Below, one piece after another: positions 33,627-43,449 of a DNA stretch of 64,000 nucleotides. Position numbers and translations under genes: made by a program. The notes beneath the pieces were generated by a model. The model made no database searches and was not told the origin of the DNA. It worked only from the letters and a program-made list of their open reading frames with translations. Every line of letters starts with the position of its first letter. Within the stretch, counting starts at the first letter, position 1. Source of the DNA: Gnetum montanum (taxonomy: Eukaryota > Streptophyta > Gnetopsida > Gnetales > Gnetaceae); the NCBI GenBank assembly GCA_015680685.1, contig MNCI01001480.1, positions 80,120 through 144,119 of the forward strand, written 5' to 3'.

Positions 33627-35685
33627 TGTACTACAAGGGCAGACATCACCAAGCACTGCACCTCTTCTTCTGTAAGATGATGTAGCCAGTTAGGTTCACA
33701 TCAACTTGCTTCATAAACCCCTTTCTCCTCCTACGTGCCTGCTCAAATTTGTAGGATTTACGCACAGCAAAATAGGTACATGCAAAACTTATTGTTACAA
33801 GATCTATGAAGCATAATGTTACTTGCAATGCCCTTATTCACGTGTACTGTAAATGCAAAAGTTTGAAGGATGCATGTCACGTGTTTCATGAAATGTGTGT
33901 CAGGGATTCTATTTCGTGGAACATGCTTCTGTCCACATTTACACACAATGGACAGGTTAATTCTGCTCTAGAGATTTTCAGAAAAATAACAGTTTAGTAG
34001 CATCACATGTAACTAAGTCAATTTTGTTTTTCCAGCGTTGCAAAAGCCTGCAAAATTGGTAGGAAGATTGAATTTGGAAGGCAAGTGCACTGTCTTGTTA
34101 TCAAGACTAGTTTTAGTTGCAATGTGTTTGTGGGAAGTTCGGTTGTTGATATGTACTCAAAATGCCTCAGGATTGATGATGCAAGATAGGTGTTCAAAGG
34201 AACACCAGAGGCCAATGTTGTGACCTGGATAGCAATGATTTTAGGGTATGTGCAGATGAAATGCTGCCATGATGCTGTGAAGCTTTATTCTAGGTTCCTA
34301 AGATGTGGAGCAAGGCCTGATGAATTTGTTTTTTCTAGCCTAATTAATGGATCTAGTGCTAATGCTTCTCTGCAACTAGGTAGATCAATCCATACCCAGG
34401 CTTTGAAAGCTGGGCTTGAATTCCACAAAGCTATGGCTAATTCTCTGATTGACATGTATTCCAAAAGTGGGTCACTGAAAGATGCTCTCACTGTTCATGG
34501 GCTCATGCCCATCAGAGATGTGGTCTCATGAACTGCCATGGTTGCATCTTGTGCACAGTATGGAGATGCTATGTCTGCATTCAGAATTTTTTATGAAATG
34601 TAGGAGTCTAGGATCAGGCCTAACAAGATTACTTATGTTTGTGTGTTAACAGCTTGTAGACATGCAGGACTAGTGGATGAAGGATGCAATTATTTTGACA
34701 TGATGTTTAAGCATCATGGAATAGACCCAACTTCTGAGCATTATGCTTGCATGGTAGACCTACTTGGTAGGGCTGGTAAAATAAAAGAAGCTAGGGCATT
34801 GATTGAAGAAATGCCTATTGAACCTAGTGCTACTGTTTATGGGGCTTTTCTTGGTGCTTGCAAAATCCATGGTATGGTAGAGGATGTTAAGTGGGCTTCG
34901 GAGAGGCTTTTGGTATTGGAACCATATGGTTCAGGTTCTCATGTGCTTCTTCACAACATGAATGTTTGGTTACTTTGACCAGTTGGAGATATTAGCATCC
35001 CAAACTCCTTGGATTTGTGCAATGCTGGGAAAATTGACTAGAATAGAGAAATGAAGGATGAGTTGCAGCTTGTGGCTTCTAAGGCACAAGTTTGATCCTA
35101 AGGTTATTTTGAGATACTAACCATTTGGGGTAAAATAAAGGATCTATCATCTACAGGCTTAATGCTTATCTCTAAGGTGAGGTCTTGGAGGGTTGGTGAA
35201 TGAGCAAAAGCTTAATCTCTTTCTAGTGGTTGGGGTCTTACAACTTGAGAAACAAGGAACTTATCATCCCTCTAAGTAAATAAAGAAAAATATATATTAG
35301 GATCATGACACAAAATGGGCTATATTAAATCCTTGCATAATTCTTCCCATACCTTAATGGGTTAATCAATGTTCATTGGACAAAGGCATCAAAGTAATGA
35401 TGCGAAATGAAGAATGCCCTATATCTACCATAAATCAAAAGTGTGCTTATCATGTTGAGGATGAAGAGAAGCAAGTGTTTATGTATTATAATGAAAACTT
35501 ACTTATCAACACACCTGCTGGCACAACCATCAGAACAATAAAAAAATTTTGGACATGCGATGACTAACATAGTAGTATTAATTTCATCCAAAAATGGTGA
35601 ATAGGGAAATTATTGTTGAGGATAATCACCACATTTATGCTTTTCAAAATGGAATATGTTTACGAGTGATTATTGGGGATTACTA
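33627..35685 (+). pseudogene. PPR protein pseudogene (PLS class, E and DYW type)
   Basis: PPR-DYW proteins bind organelle RNA, and many direct C-to-U editing in plastids or mitochondria. One frame from 33,627 to 34,978 carries repeats typical of the family: CNALIHVYCKCKSLKDACHV, VFVGSSVVDMYSKCLRIDDA, MANSLIDMYSKSGSLKDALT, VLTACRHAGLVDEGCNYFDM and YACMVDLLGRAGKIKEARAL. An E-motif start follows (YGAFLGACKIHG). DYW-domain sequence comes later (35,376-35,685: NTPAGTTIRTIKKFWTCDD, then VNREIIVEDNHH and a worn GDY end). Stops in frame lie at 33,683, 33,752, 33,773, 33,995, 33,998, 34,010, 34,187, 34,529 and 34,601. The N-terminus with a targeting peptide is missing, and about 380 bp of foreign sequence separates the E and DYW parts. 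The DYW catalytic HxE is not recognisable. Confidence 0.9.
34990..35370 (+). repeat. Insertion between E and DYW parts of the PPR pseudogene
   Basis: This non-coding stretch includes a B-box-like caagtttgatcct at about 35,090 and a repeat (35,186-35,290) also found at 32,580-32,690. It looks like a small dispersed element inserted in the gene. Ends and target duplication are not resolved. Confidence 0.4.
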
Positions 35686-35689
35686 GGAG

Positions 35690-36172
35690 AAGGTAAGCAA
35701 AATTTTGGGGATCCTCCATTAATTCTTTAGTCTTTATTCATCTGCTAACAAGTATGTAGTTGGGAAAATTATAATTTTTGGCCAGGCTTATTACCTACAC
35801 ATTGAAATCTTAAGAGTATATACTACTTGACAACATAGGATCAAGTAGTTACGAGCTCTTACCTTCCTTTTTGTATGCATGGTATTAAAAAAAATGGATA
35901 GAATAATTGTGAAAAATGAATTCTATTCCCGAATCCGAGGGTCTCCATCGATATACTAAAAAATAATCACCTATCTTCACCATGTAACTACTTGTGTAAA
36001 CAACAGCATATGTTAATGTATAATAGTGAATTCTATTGATTTTATCTTTTTTAAGACATGCTTTGCAATTTCTTGTATAGATGATAACATCTTAGTAAGT
36101 ATGATTCTTGGAGTTAAAATTTCATGGATAATTTTTTTTATAAAAAAAAAATCAGATTTCAAGGTTCAAACA
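35690..36172. other. Spacer, no gene
   Basis: AT-rich DNA between the PPR pseudogene and the Copia 3' LTR. Nothing is recognised. Confidence 0.5.
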
Positions 36173-36732
36173 TGTTAAAATTAATGTAATATTGCATGAA
36201 GAAATAATTTAAGGAGGTAATGGTCTGAGAAACTTAATTATTTATAGTAGATTTGTAATATGGATGAACTTCATAATCCATAACTTTTGATGGAAAAAAT
36301 CTTCTAAGTAACTTGATTTAGACCTTGTGGTGGTAAGTAACTTGATTTAGACCTTTTGGTGGTAACAATTGTTCCTTAATCACAAGTAATTGTTATTCTT
36401 GTCTTATTTTATTCTTTCACCAATTTGATTAACTTAAAGGCTGACCAAACCTTTAACTTGACAAGCAATCATAATTCAACACAACAATGTAATGTAACAA
36501 TATTTTATTACAAATTAGTAAAAGTATTTAATTAGTATTACAAATTCTTTTGTATGTTAACACAAATTTAATTAACTTCTTTGTTTCATAACACATAGAC
36601 TTATGAATTGCTTTGCATGTGTTACAACTTGATGCCAGAAGTTACAAATTAACTCATTGTACTTACAAATGACTAACTTAACTCAATATAACATTTTACT
36701 AATCAAGACAATGTGTTAATTACTCTCTAATA
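36173..36732 (-). repeat. Copia 3' LTR
   Basis: It matches the right LTR along its length (for example tttatagtagatttgtaata against tttatagtagatttataata). On the minus strand it starts TATTAGAGAGTAATTAACAC after a short purine run and ends near TTTTAACA. A 31-bp tandem duplication (aagtaacttgatttagacct, about 36,305-36,363) occurs only in this copy. Confidence 0.8.
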
Positions 36733-36899
36733 TTCCTTCTTAATTTGTACTTTGTGTTTGATTTTGGTTCTTTTGAATCTTAATGAGCAATGTGAAGTGA
36801 AATTGAGTTATGAGAGAGATGTTGGGGGGCATCTACTCCAGCCATTACATCAACCTCTTTTGTAACCTTTACATTCTTTAAATATCAATTCTCCTTACT

Positions 36900-37290
36900 T
36901 CAAATTGTGAGGAAGCAAAGATAGTGAAAGGTACTCTCGAAAGGCATCAAATGGTTGTTTACCAAGGGCCTTTGTAAATCCATTAGCTTTATGGAACTTC
37001 ATCAATATATTTATCTAAGTACTTTAATCATATAAAATGGATGTTAACCTCAATATGCTTGATTTTTCTGTGAGAAATTGGATTTTGAACAACCTTGATT
37101 ATTGCTTAATTGTCACAATGAATTGTGATGGACTTGGAAATTGCATGGGCTTGGGAACCTTGATACTAATTTCCATTAATAATTGCTCAATACATATGAC
37201 ATCTTGAACCATTTCTCATAGGGCACAGTATTTAGCTTCCATGGATGAAAGAGACATGACTCTTTGCTTACCACTTTTCCAACTTATGAG
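36900..37290 (-). pseudogene. Copia RNase H remnant
   Basis: The minus strand reads SMEAKYCALXEMVQDVIC and IEQLLMEISIKVPKPMQF, and further on a piece like FTKALGKQPFDAF, the typical end of a Copia polyprotein (catalytic S-x-E-A-E-Y with the second Glu changed to Lys). Several frameshifts occur. Confidence 0.75.
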
Positions 37291-37599
37291 ATTTCTATAA
37301 ACTTGAATCAAGAATCCAGTTTAGGAACTTTGATCAATAATGTCACTACCCCAATATAGATTTGTATAAACTTCCATAAGATTTGATGACATAGCTTTGA
37401 AGACTAATCCATAACAAATATACCTTTGATATATTGTAGGATTAAGAAAGCTACCTGTGTATGGTGGTAATTAGGTTTTTGTGTTGCCATCATCAACTAG
37501 TTAATAGCATATTGAATGCCTGCTGTTATGTTCTTAATACACATAAAAGCACCAATGATCTATCAATATTGTGCATAATAAATAATGTCTCCTTTAACA

Positions 37600-38400
37600 T
37601 TTATTTTTAATCCAAGAGTCATAGAAAAATAAGTTTCTTTACATTTCATCATATTGTATTTCTCCAATTGATCAATGGTATACTTCATTTGGGATAAGGT
37701 GATTTCATTTGTTTCCTATCTCAACTCCATTCTCGAGTAGTACTGTGTTAGGCTAAGGTTTGAAATATCAAATTATAGAAATAATTGATGTTTAAACATC
37801 TCTACAATTTTTATTTCCATTATTGCCGCCAATATATCATCTACGTGAAAAGTAAGGAGAATTTGAATTATACCTTTATTCTTCAATATGTATAGGTTGT
37901 TATCTTTTTGCGATTTCATAAATCCATAGTTAATAAAAAATTGATCAATTTTTTATACCATACTTTTGATGCTTATTTAAGACCATATATTACTTTTCAT
38001 AGCTTACACACCAGCTTGCCATTCTTGATGACTCCTTTTGGTTATTCCATATAAATTTCTTCTTGTAGATCACCATATAAGATTGTAGACTTAACATCAG
38101 TTTGGTGAATTTTCCATTTCAACTTAGTAGATAGGGAGATTATTATTCTGAATGGAAACATTCATACTATAGGAGCAAAAGTTTCTTCATAATCTATACC
38201 CTTAATTTGAGAAAATCCTTTTGCAATCAACCTTGCCTTGTATTTATCCAATGTTCCATCTTCTTTTAGCTTACTTATAAAAACATAACAGTTCTTAATA
38301 GGTGGTTGTTTTTTTAGGCATGGTACTAATTCCACACTCATTTTTTCATCATTGTAATTTTTGCTTCCATTGCCTTTTTCCAATGCTCCATCATAAAGAA
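37600..38400 (-). pseudogene. Copia reverse transcriptase remnant
   Basis: The minus strand reads [18 protein letters not shown] and [14 protein letters not shown] (38,383-38,162), then TDVKSTILYGDLQEEIYME and KVIYGLK in another frame. These are the N-terminal blocks of the Copia RT. The usual Y-V-D-D box is not readable. Confidence 0.88.
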
Positions 38401-38699
38401 TTAAGTAACTATATTAGGAATCTCTTTATTTAGTAATGTGATGTTGGCAACAATATCAGTATGATGAAACTCATTATATTGGCTTTTTATAAGTCTTATT
38501 TTAATAATATCCAAGTTGGCCCAGTCTCCAACACTGTTATTGTTTGATCCCACTCTCTAGATATTTTAGGCTCTACATCATCATCATTTTTTTTATTATA
38601 AGGATAGTTATCTTCACTTGGAGTATGAATAGAGGTATTCGTCATATCTTAATTTGCTTGATAGTATTCATTCATACACACTTTATAGTTACGATTACT

Positions 38700-38894
38700 A
38701 CAACTGTCACTGTCATCTTCATAAAATATTATTCTTAAGAGATTCATTATTTAGCCTTTCTTCCAATAGTTCTTCTTCATTGAATATTACATCTCTAATA
38801 ATAACCAATTTCTCTTATCCATGATCTTCTATTTAGTACCCTTTTTCATGTAGGCCATATGCTATGAAATATCGTTCTCTTGCTTTTGAACTTC
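38700..38894 (-). pseudogene. Copia integrase C-terminal piece
   Basis: The minus strand from 38,894 reads SSKARERYFIAYGLHEKGY, then KLVIIRDVIFNEEELLEERL, the GYS...RDVVFNE part that ends Copia integrase. It joins in frame to the piece at 42,295-42,487 when element X is removed. Confidence 0.85.
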
Positions 38895-38899
38895 ATTTG

Positions 38900-40500
38900 T
38901 GTTGGTGACTGTTTGGGACGCGACTGCCAACAAGTGTCCTCGAACAGGATTTAGGTGCTTGCTGGTCTCTGGCAACACCAAGGCCCAGATACCTCCAAAT
39001 AAACTCAGTAGTTAATGTGAGTATGTGTGTGTGCTGTTGCGGCATGCAGTTATGTAAAATGAAACGATTGCATTGTGTGTAAACTACAAATGACTTATCT
39101 TAAAGAGATTCACCCAACTTTGCCAAGTATTGTGAGTTGTTGAAAGTTTCCTATTTTGTTCAACTACCTAGTCTATGCAGTCCTTATAATGCCTACTTGT
39201 AACAAATAATATTTTGCAAAAACATTTAAGCACAACTCTATGAATCTACTTCTAATTTTCCCCAGAGAAAGAGATAGTTCCACAAGAAAACTAGAAATAG
39301 AGCAAGATTCGATGGAAACAGACAGAAAAGAAAGCAGATTTGTGTAGACCTCAAATATTTAAACAAGGTAAACTGACACGAGTAAACACTTCACAATAAA
39401 GCTATTCCAAATTCAATATCTACGAATTTTTCAAACTTCCAAGGCTCAAATAAGCAATTTCTTCAAGACAATCCTACTATGCTACCAAAAATTGCTGCGT
39501 AAACTACCACATACGAGACTTCATTTTGACTAGATAATAGATGTCAACGATTGCATTCAACAGAACCTTCAAAAGAACTAACAATTTTTGATTGAAATAC
39601 CATGGAAATTCACTTTAAAGATAAAAAGAAGCTATTTTGGTCCCATCAAAATACCAAAGATTTTCTGAACCCTCTTGACTACTGAATTGTTCAATAGTAT
39701 GACTACAAGCAGAGGCTCTCTTACAACAATTCCAATAGTAGTTCCTATACGTTGCACAATAACAAAATTTACTACTAAAATGCTCTTAAGGCTTTTAAAC
39801 ACAAGCGCTTCTATGGCAAAATTTTAACAAAAATTTCCTATTGGGCAACAAGAACAATAAGAGCAATCTAAAAATCCCAAAATTACTTGCCAAGGATGAT
39901 ACTATTTAAACCACTAGCTAAATAGTTTTAAAAAAATAAAAATAAAACATAACTCACAGGACCATGACAAAGAGGCTCAAATCTTTTATTTAGCAAGCCA
40001 TCAAGCAATCGTTCACAATTTATTCTTACAAGCTCTTCCCGGAATCCAAAGTGTGTCTCCAAGTGAGAGCCCAAGTGCTAGCTAGTAGCCTTCCAAAGTG
40101 TAGTATCAATGTCTTCTTCCAAGTTTTGATGTATGAGACCCCCCAATATCCTCCTTCCTCCTTGACCCCTGAAGCCTTTTTATAGGGTTAAAAGGTAGGT
40201 AGGGAAGTTACAAAATATCTTGGGTGGTTTAACCACCATAGAGATAAAAAAGATACAATGGCCAAGTGTCCTATTCAATTGTCAAGTGTCTTCACTCAGT
40301 TGCCAAGTGTCTTCATTCAGTTGCCAAGTGTTCACCATGGAGAGAAACAAGTTGCAGTTGACAAGTGGCCTTTTTAGTTGACAAGTGGCCTTTGTGGAGA
40401 AAAAGAGGTTGTAGTTGACAAGTGGCCTTGGTGGTGGTTATAACCACCATTTCAATTGACAAGTGTTCAATTCACATGAGACTTTGAACAATTGTTGCAC
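38900..40500 (-). repeat. LTR-X copy 2
   Basis: Homologous to 5,967-7,400. It has a TATA box on the minus strand (ctataaaaaggcttcagg, about 40,169-40,186) and a tandem array of about 20-bp units (40,256-40,470) that is much shorter in copy 1. The right limit is set by loss of similarity. Confidence 0.7.
40256..40470. repeat. Short tandem repeats around caagtgtc/caagtggcc
   Basis: Units such as gttgccaagtgtcttcactc and gttgacaagtggccttt recur about eight times with spacing near 20-30 bp, just upstream (on the minus strand) of the LTR-X TATA box. Copy 1 has one clear unit (about 7,250). Confidence 0.75.
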
Positions 40501-41350
40501 AAATTCCCTTTTTAAATCATAAAATATTTTATTGTTATTTAAATCATAGTAGTAGAGATAGTAACCATGGAGTTGATGCATACATGGATGGGTTAATATA
40601 TAAATATATATGTAAGTATGTACAACCGAATCCATAAATGGAGTGGCACTCTCACATTTTCAACACAAAGCAAGTGTCATGTTATGTAGATAGTATATAA
40701 TTTAATTATACTTTAATCATGTAGATAGTATATAGTTTTTAGTATCAACACATAGCATTGCTTGCCGTTATGTAGTTTGTGTAATGGTCATTGTTTGTAT
40801 GAATGCGCTCATGCTGGACAATCGTTTGTATGAGCAGATTTTAGTTCGTCATCTTCAAAGTTGCTGCTGCTTGAAATTCAGATCAACATTAGGGTCATGT
40901 TGCAGATAACAGATTTGGGAGTACTGGGATTGTATATCTTGTATTTTTGGCATGGCCGCGAGATTGTTCTTGGAGCTATAGTGCACACCCTCGAATCTGA
41001 TGACCTGGAAACTAGATCTAGATCTATATTTGATGCTCTGCGGTTGCAAAAATAGGGCCAACAAATGATGTAGGCGCAGGATCAGGGATCCTTCCTTCTT
41101 CTCTCTTTTTTTCTGCAAGTAGAGATGGTACCAGGGATGGCCCAGGATGATGATTCTGGTGAGCGCTGCAGTGAGAGCAACAGACCACATGGCCTTGTCC
41201 ATGCTCCAACTCAGAAATGGCCTAGCTTGCGATTGCTACTAAACCTCTTCCTATTCGTCATCTTTCCATGTTGAAAGCTTCAACAGAAGCCCTAATTTTC
41301 TCCATAATTTTAGTAGCTTTAACGAACGTGATTTAGCATAGAACCTCATT

Positions 41351-41505
41351 CTAAGAAACGTCGAAGCTGTCGGCCTTCATAATGCCGTAGAGGTCGCCAT
41401 TTTTCAGCGAAAATGCGGAAAGGATTATCTCCTCATCTTTGCTCTTGGCTACGGTGTAGATCTTGTCCTCTGCCAGAAATCTTCTTGTCAAGCCGTAAGC
41501 ACATC
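41351..41505 (-). pseudogene. Unidentified conserved-looking exon piece in element X
   Basis: The minus strand reads AYGLTRRFLAEDKIYTVAKS followed by KDEEIILSAFSLKNGDLYGI and MKADSFDV before a TAG (41,353-41,351). Composition is like a real soluble protein rather than chance AT-rich sequence, but I cannot name the family. It directly follows the oxidoreductase piece in a different frame. Confidence 0.4.
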
Positions 41506-41784
41506 AACTGCCCCCAAATTTAGGACAGTAACAAATTCCTCCCTTTGCTACAAGACTAGGTTATTTTGAATGATTCGTTTCACTGCTGTAATACCAACAG
41601 CCAGTACAACAGCTTTGGCTGAGAAATTCTCTGTTCCACAAACTGTTGTTGATATATTTCCATTGGTTTCATCAATTACAAAGTCAGTTACTCTTTTATT
41701 GGACAGTAAATGACACCCTTTTGTCTTTAGGAGATGAACCCAAGATCTAAAAATTTTCTCATGAACCGTTAGGTTGGAACCCAA
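41430..41784 (-). pseudogene. FAD-dependent oxidoreductase exon piece in element X
   Basis: The minus strand reads EKIFRSWVHLLKTKGCHLLS, KRVTDFVIDETNGNISTTVC, then FSAKAVVLAVGITAVKRIIQ and, after one stop, REEFVTVLNLGAVDVLTA in the same frame. This resembles the middle of plant FAD/NAD(P)-binding amine-oxidase-type oxidoreductases related to carotenoid desaturases, including the VVLAVG strand that follows the substrate region. The dinucleotide-binding N-terminus and the C-terminus are absent, so it is a fragment, probably captured. Confidence 0.6.
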
Positions 41785-42129
41785 GATCTCTACGTCTCCG
41801 TTTATTTCAGTTGAAGTTTCTACAGCAGCAATGGTAGCAGTTGCAGGTTGCAGATTCTGAGTCCTAGCAACAAATCTCTATGATGTTTCTCGATCATTTG
41901 ACATGTTGTTGGTGGAATTACATAGCCTTTCCAGAGCAGAAAATGATGAGCTAAGTGTTGTTGTTCATAATTACAAATGCAGATGCTTCTTTTTCAAACT
42001 GCTCCGTGGCGCTCTATCCTGAGAGACCTGAAAATCCACCTCGTGGCATCCTCACAAAACTTTAGATGCACTGATTATAAAATAAATAAAACTGATTCAT
42101 GTTAATGTCTTAAAAATCTTGATTTCTTA

Positions 42130-42289
42130 TTAGCGTCTACCAAATATAGCCCTTGTTTCTAGAAAATCATATCTTAGAACACCCGACTCAGGTTTCCATC
42201 CTCCAAATTCTTCATGCACGACAAGAAGCTTCGGACCATCTCTAATCTCAGAGCCATACTGTTGCATGAAATGGCTAAATGCGCCAACA
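42130..42289 (-). pseudogene. Second unidentified gene piece at the right end of element X
   Basis: The minus strand reads AFSHFMQQYGSEIRDGPKLL, then EEFGGWKPESGVLRYDFLET and RAIFGRR before a stop at about 42,132. It starts within a few bases of the end of the insertion. The family is not recognised. It may be an exon of another captured gene. Confidence 0.35.
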
Positions 42290-42294
42290 ATTTG

Positions 42295-42487
42295 GTCTAA
42301 GATGGAATACCAAAATATACTCAGCAACAAAAAAGTTCATAGGTATCCTAAATTGGGTCTTCTTCCATTTCACACAATATTAGGACATTCAAAGCATAGA
42401 TATAAGGTTGGGCATCTATTAATGATGTGAAAAGAAATTTTTATTGCTTCTCCCCAAAAACTATCATGCAATTTTTAGTATGCTAAC
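42295..42487 (-). pseudogene. Copia integrase middle piece between X and B
   Basis: The minus strand reads KLHDSFWGEAIKISFHIINR, CPTLYL and GRRPNLGYL, typical Copia integrase text (FWxEAxxxAxYxxNRxPT ... GxKPxLxxL). It continues the piece at 49,694-50,207 across the B insertion and the piece at 38,700-38,894 across X. Confidence 0.85.
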
Positions 42488-43308
42488 TAATGGAACACGA
42501 TATCGTGGCTATCACAATATTGCAGCCCTCGTGATATTGCATACGCAATATCGCGTCTTCCCCTGCAATATCGTGTATGCGATATTGCGGTGCGCCATCA
42601 TATCTATAAATAAGAGGCGAATCTTCCTTGTTTCTTCATCCTAGGCTAGACAGTAGGAAAACTCTGGCAGATTGATCACTCCAGATATAGAATATTTTCC
42701 ATGTCCCCGCAGTAGGAGTCCCAAAGTGAACAGATCTTTATTCGAGCAAACATTGTACCTGAACACAAGTTTGTGTACGGCAATAAATACGAGCTTTCCG
42801 GATAAACCTTGCAGCGCATGGAATAGGATTTTCTTTATTGTTATTTATTATCTATTATTTACTTTTTTCCTTCTCAACCCTTTCCTCCTAGTTAAGTGCC
42901 TTAGTACGACCACTTCAAGCACGTGCATTACACGTGGTGATCACAACAACGATTAGCATTTGGTAGCCACGGTTGCATTGGTTTAGGGTGTGTACAGTAA
43001 GTGGGAACAGATGCTAATGCTAGGTTAATTTAGACTTAGTTCATTACTTAGAGTTAGTAATTAGTTTCTCAACCCTTTACCTTGTTAGCATAGGATACAT
43101 AAAACATAAAAGACTATAAAAATCATACACCTCAGACTTGCTTAACCATACACTATGACAACTACAAGTAAGTATGGGAAAACAATGAATGATTAACCCT
43201 AACTGTTCCATGGGGCATGTAGGCACATAGACTACGGAGTTAGACCGAATCACGCGTGCTACACTCATATTCGTATGGTTGAGTGTAGGGGTATCTTGCC
43301 ACTCATCA
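42488..43308 (+). repeat. Element B 5' LTR
   Basis: It starts TAATGGAAC (TGATGGGAC in the 3' copy) and ends CACTCATCA. It has six GATATC-type half-sites (42,497-42,590), including the hairpin-forming gatattgcatacgcaatatc, a TATA box ctataaata (42,604-42,612), and the poly(A) region (gatctttattcgag ... gcaataaatacgag, 42,737-42,790). Confidence 0.93.
42497..42612 (+). promoter_or_regulatory. GATATC hairpin array and TATA box (element B 5' LTR)
   Basis: Two perfect inverted repeats are visible: gatattgc-atac-gcaatatc, and gcaatatcg-tgtatg-cgatattgc. Six half-sites lie within about 95 bp, ending about 15 bp before the TATA box. This is the clearest version of the module in the window. Confidence 0.75.
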
Positions 43309-43309
43309 T

Positions 43310-43327
43310 TGGCACCGTTGTTGGGGA
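43310..43327 (+). promoter_or_regulatory. Primer binding site (tRNA-Asp) of element B
   Basis: TGGCACCGTTGTTGGGGA lies one base after the LTR. It pairs with the 3' end of plant tRNA-Asp with three mismatches. Confidence 0.85.
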
Positions 43328-43449
43328 CTAAGTGTTTGTGCGCCGAATAGAACATAAAGGATATCACTCACATCGTTGGGAGCCTAAACGAACCTTTGGG
43401 TTAATTATAAGACAAATTATATAACGGTAAAATTAGCACACCAATCAAA

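Larger units (their letters stand above)
38900..42289 (-). mobile_element. Element X: 3.39-kb insertion with TG...CA ends carrying host gene pieces
   Basis: The insertion begins TGTTGGTGACTG at 38,900 and ends GCGCCAACA at 42,289, with ATTTG on both outer sides (38,895-38,899 and 42,290-42,294). Removing it with one ATTTG restores the Copia integrase reading. The ends and 5-bp duplication are those of an LTR element or a long solo LTR. The left 1.6 kb is LTR-X. The right 1.8 kb contains short pieces that look like exons of ordinary plant genes, all on the minus strand. No retroelement protein is present. Whether it is one long solo LTR, a gene-capturing non-autonomous element or a composite is unresolved. 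Confidence 0.75.

Noticed and set aside
40855-41202. 115-codon minus-strand ORF starting MDKAMWSV inside element X
   Set aside because: No family is recognised, and a second open frame overlaps it. Kept only as part of the possible captured gene region.
38895-42340. Similar strings tgaacttcatttgtg and tgaacttttttgttg near both ends of X as terminal inverted repeats of a DNA transposon
   Set aside because: The ATTTG duplication lies inside these strings and Copia integrase reading continues through them, so they are host sequence and not transposon ends.
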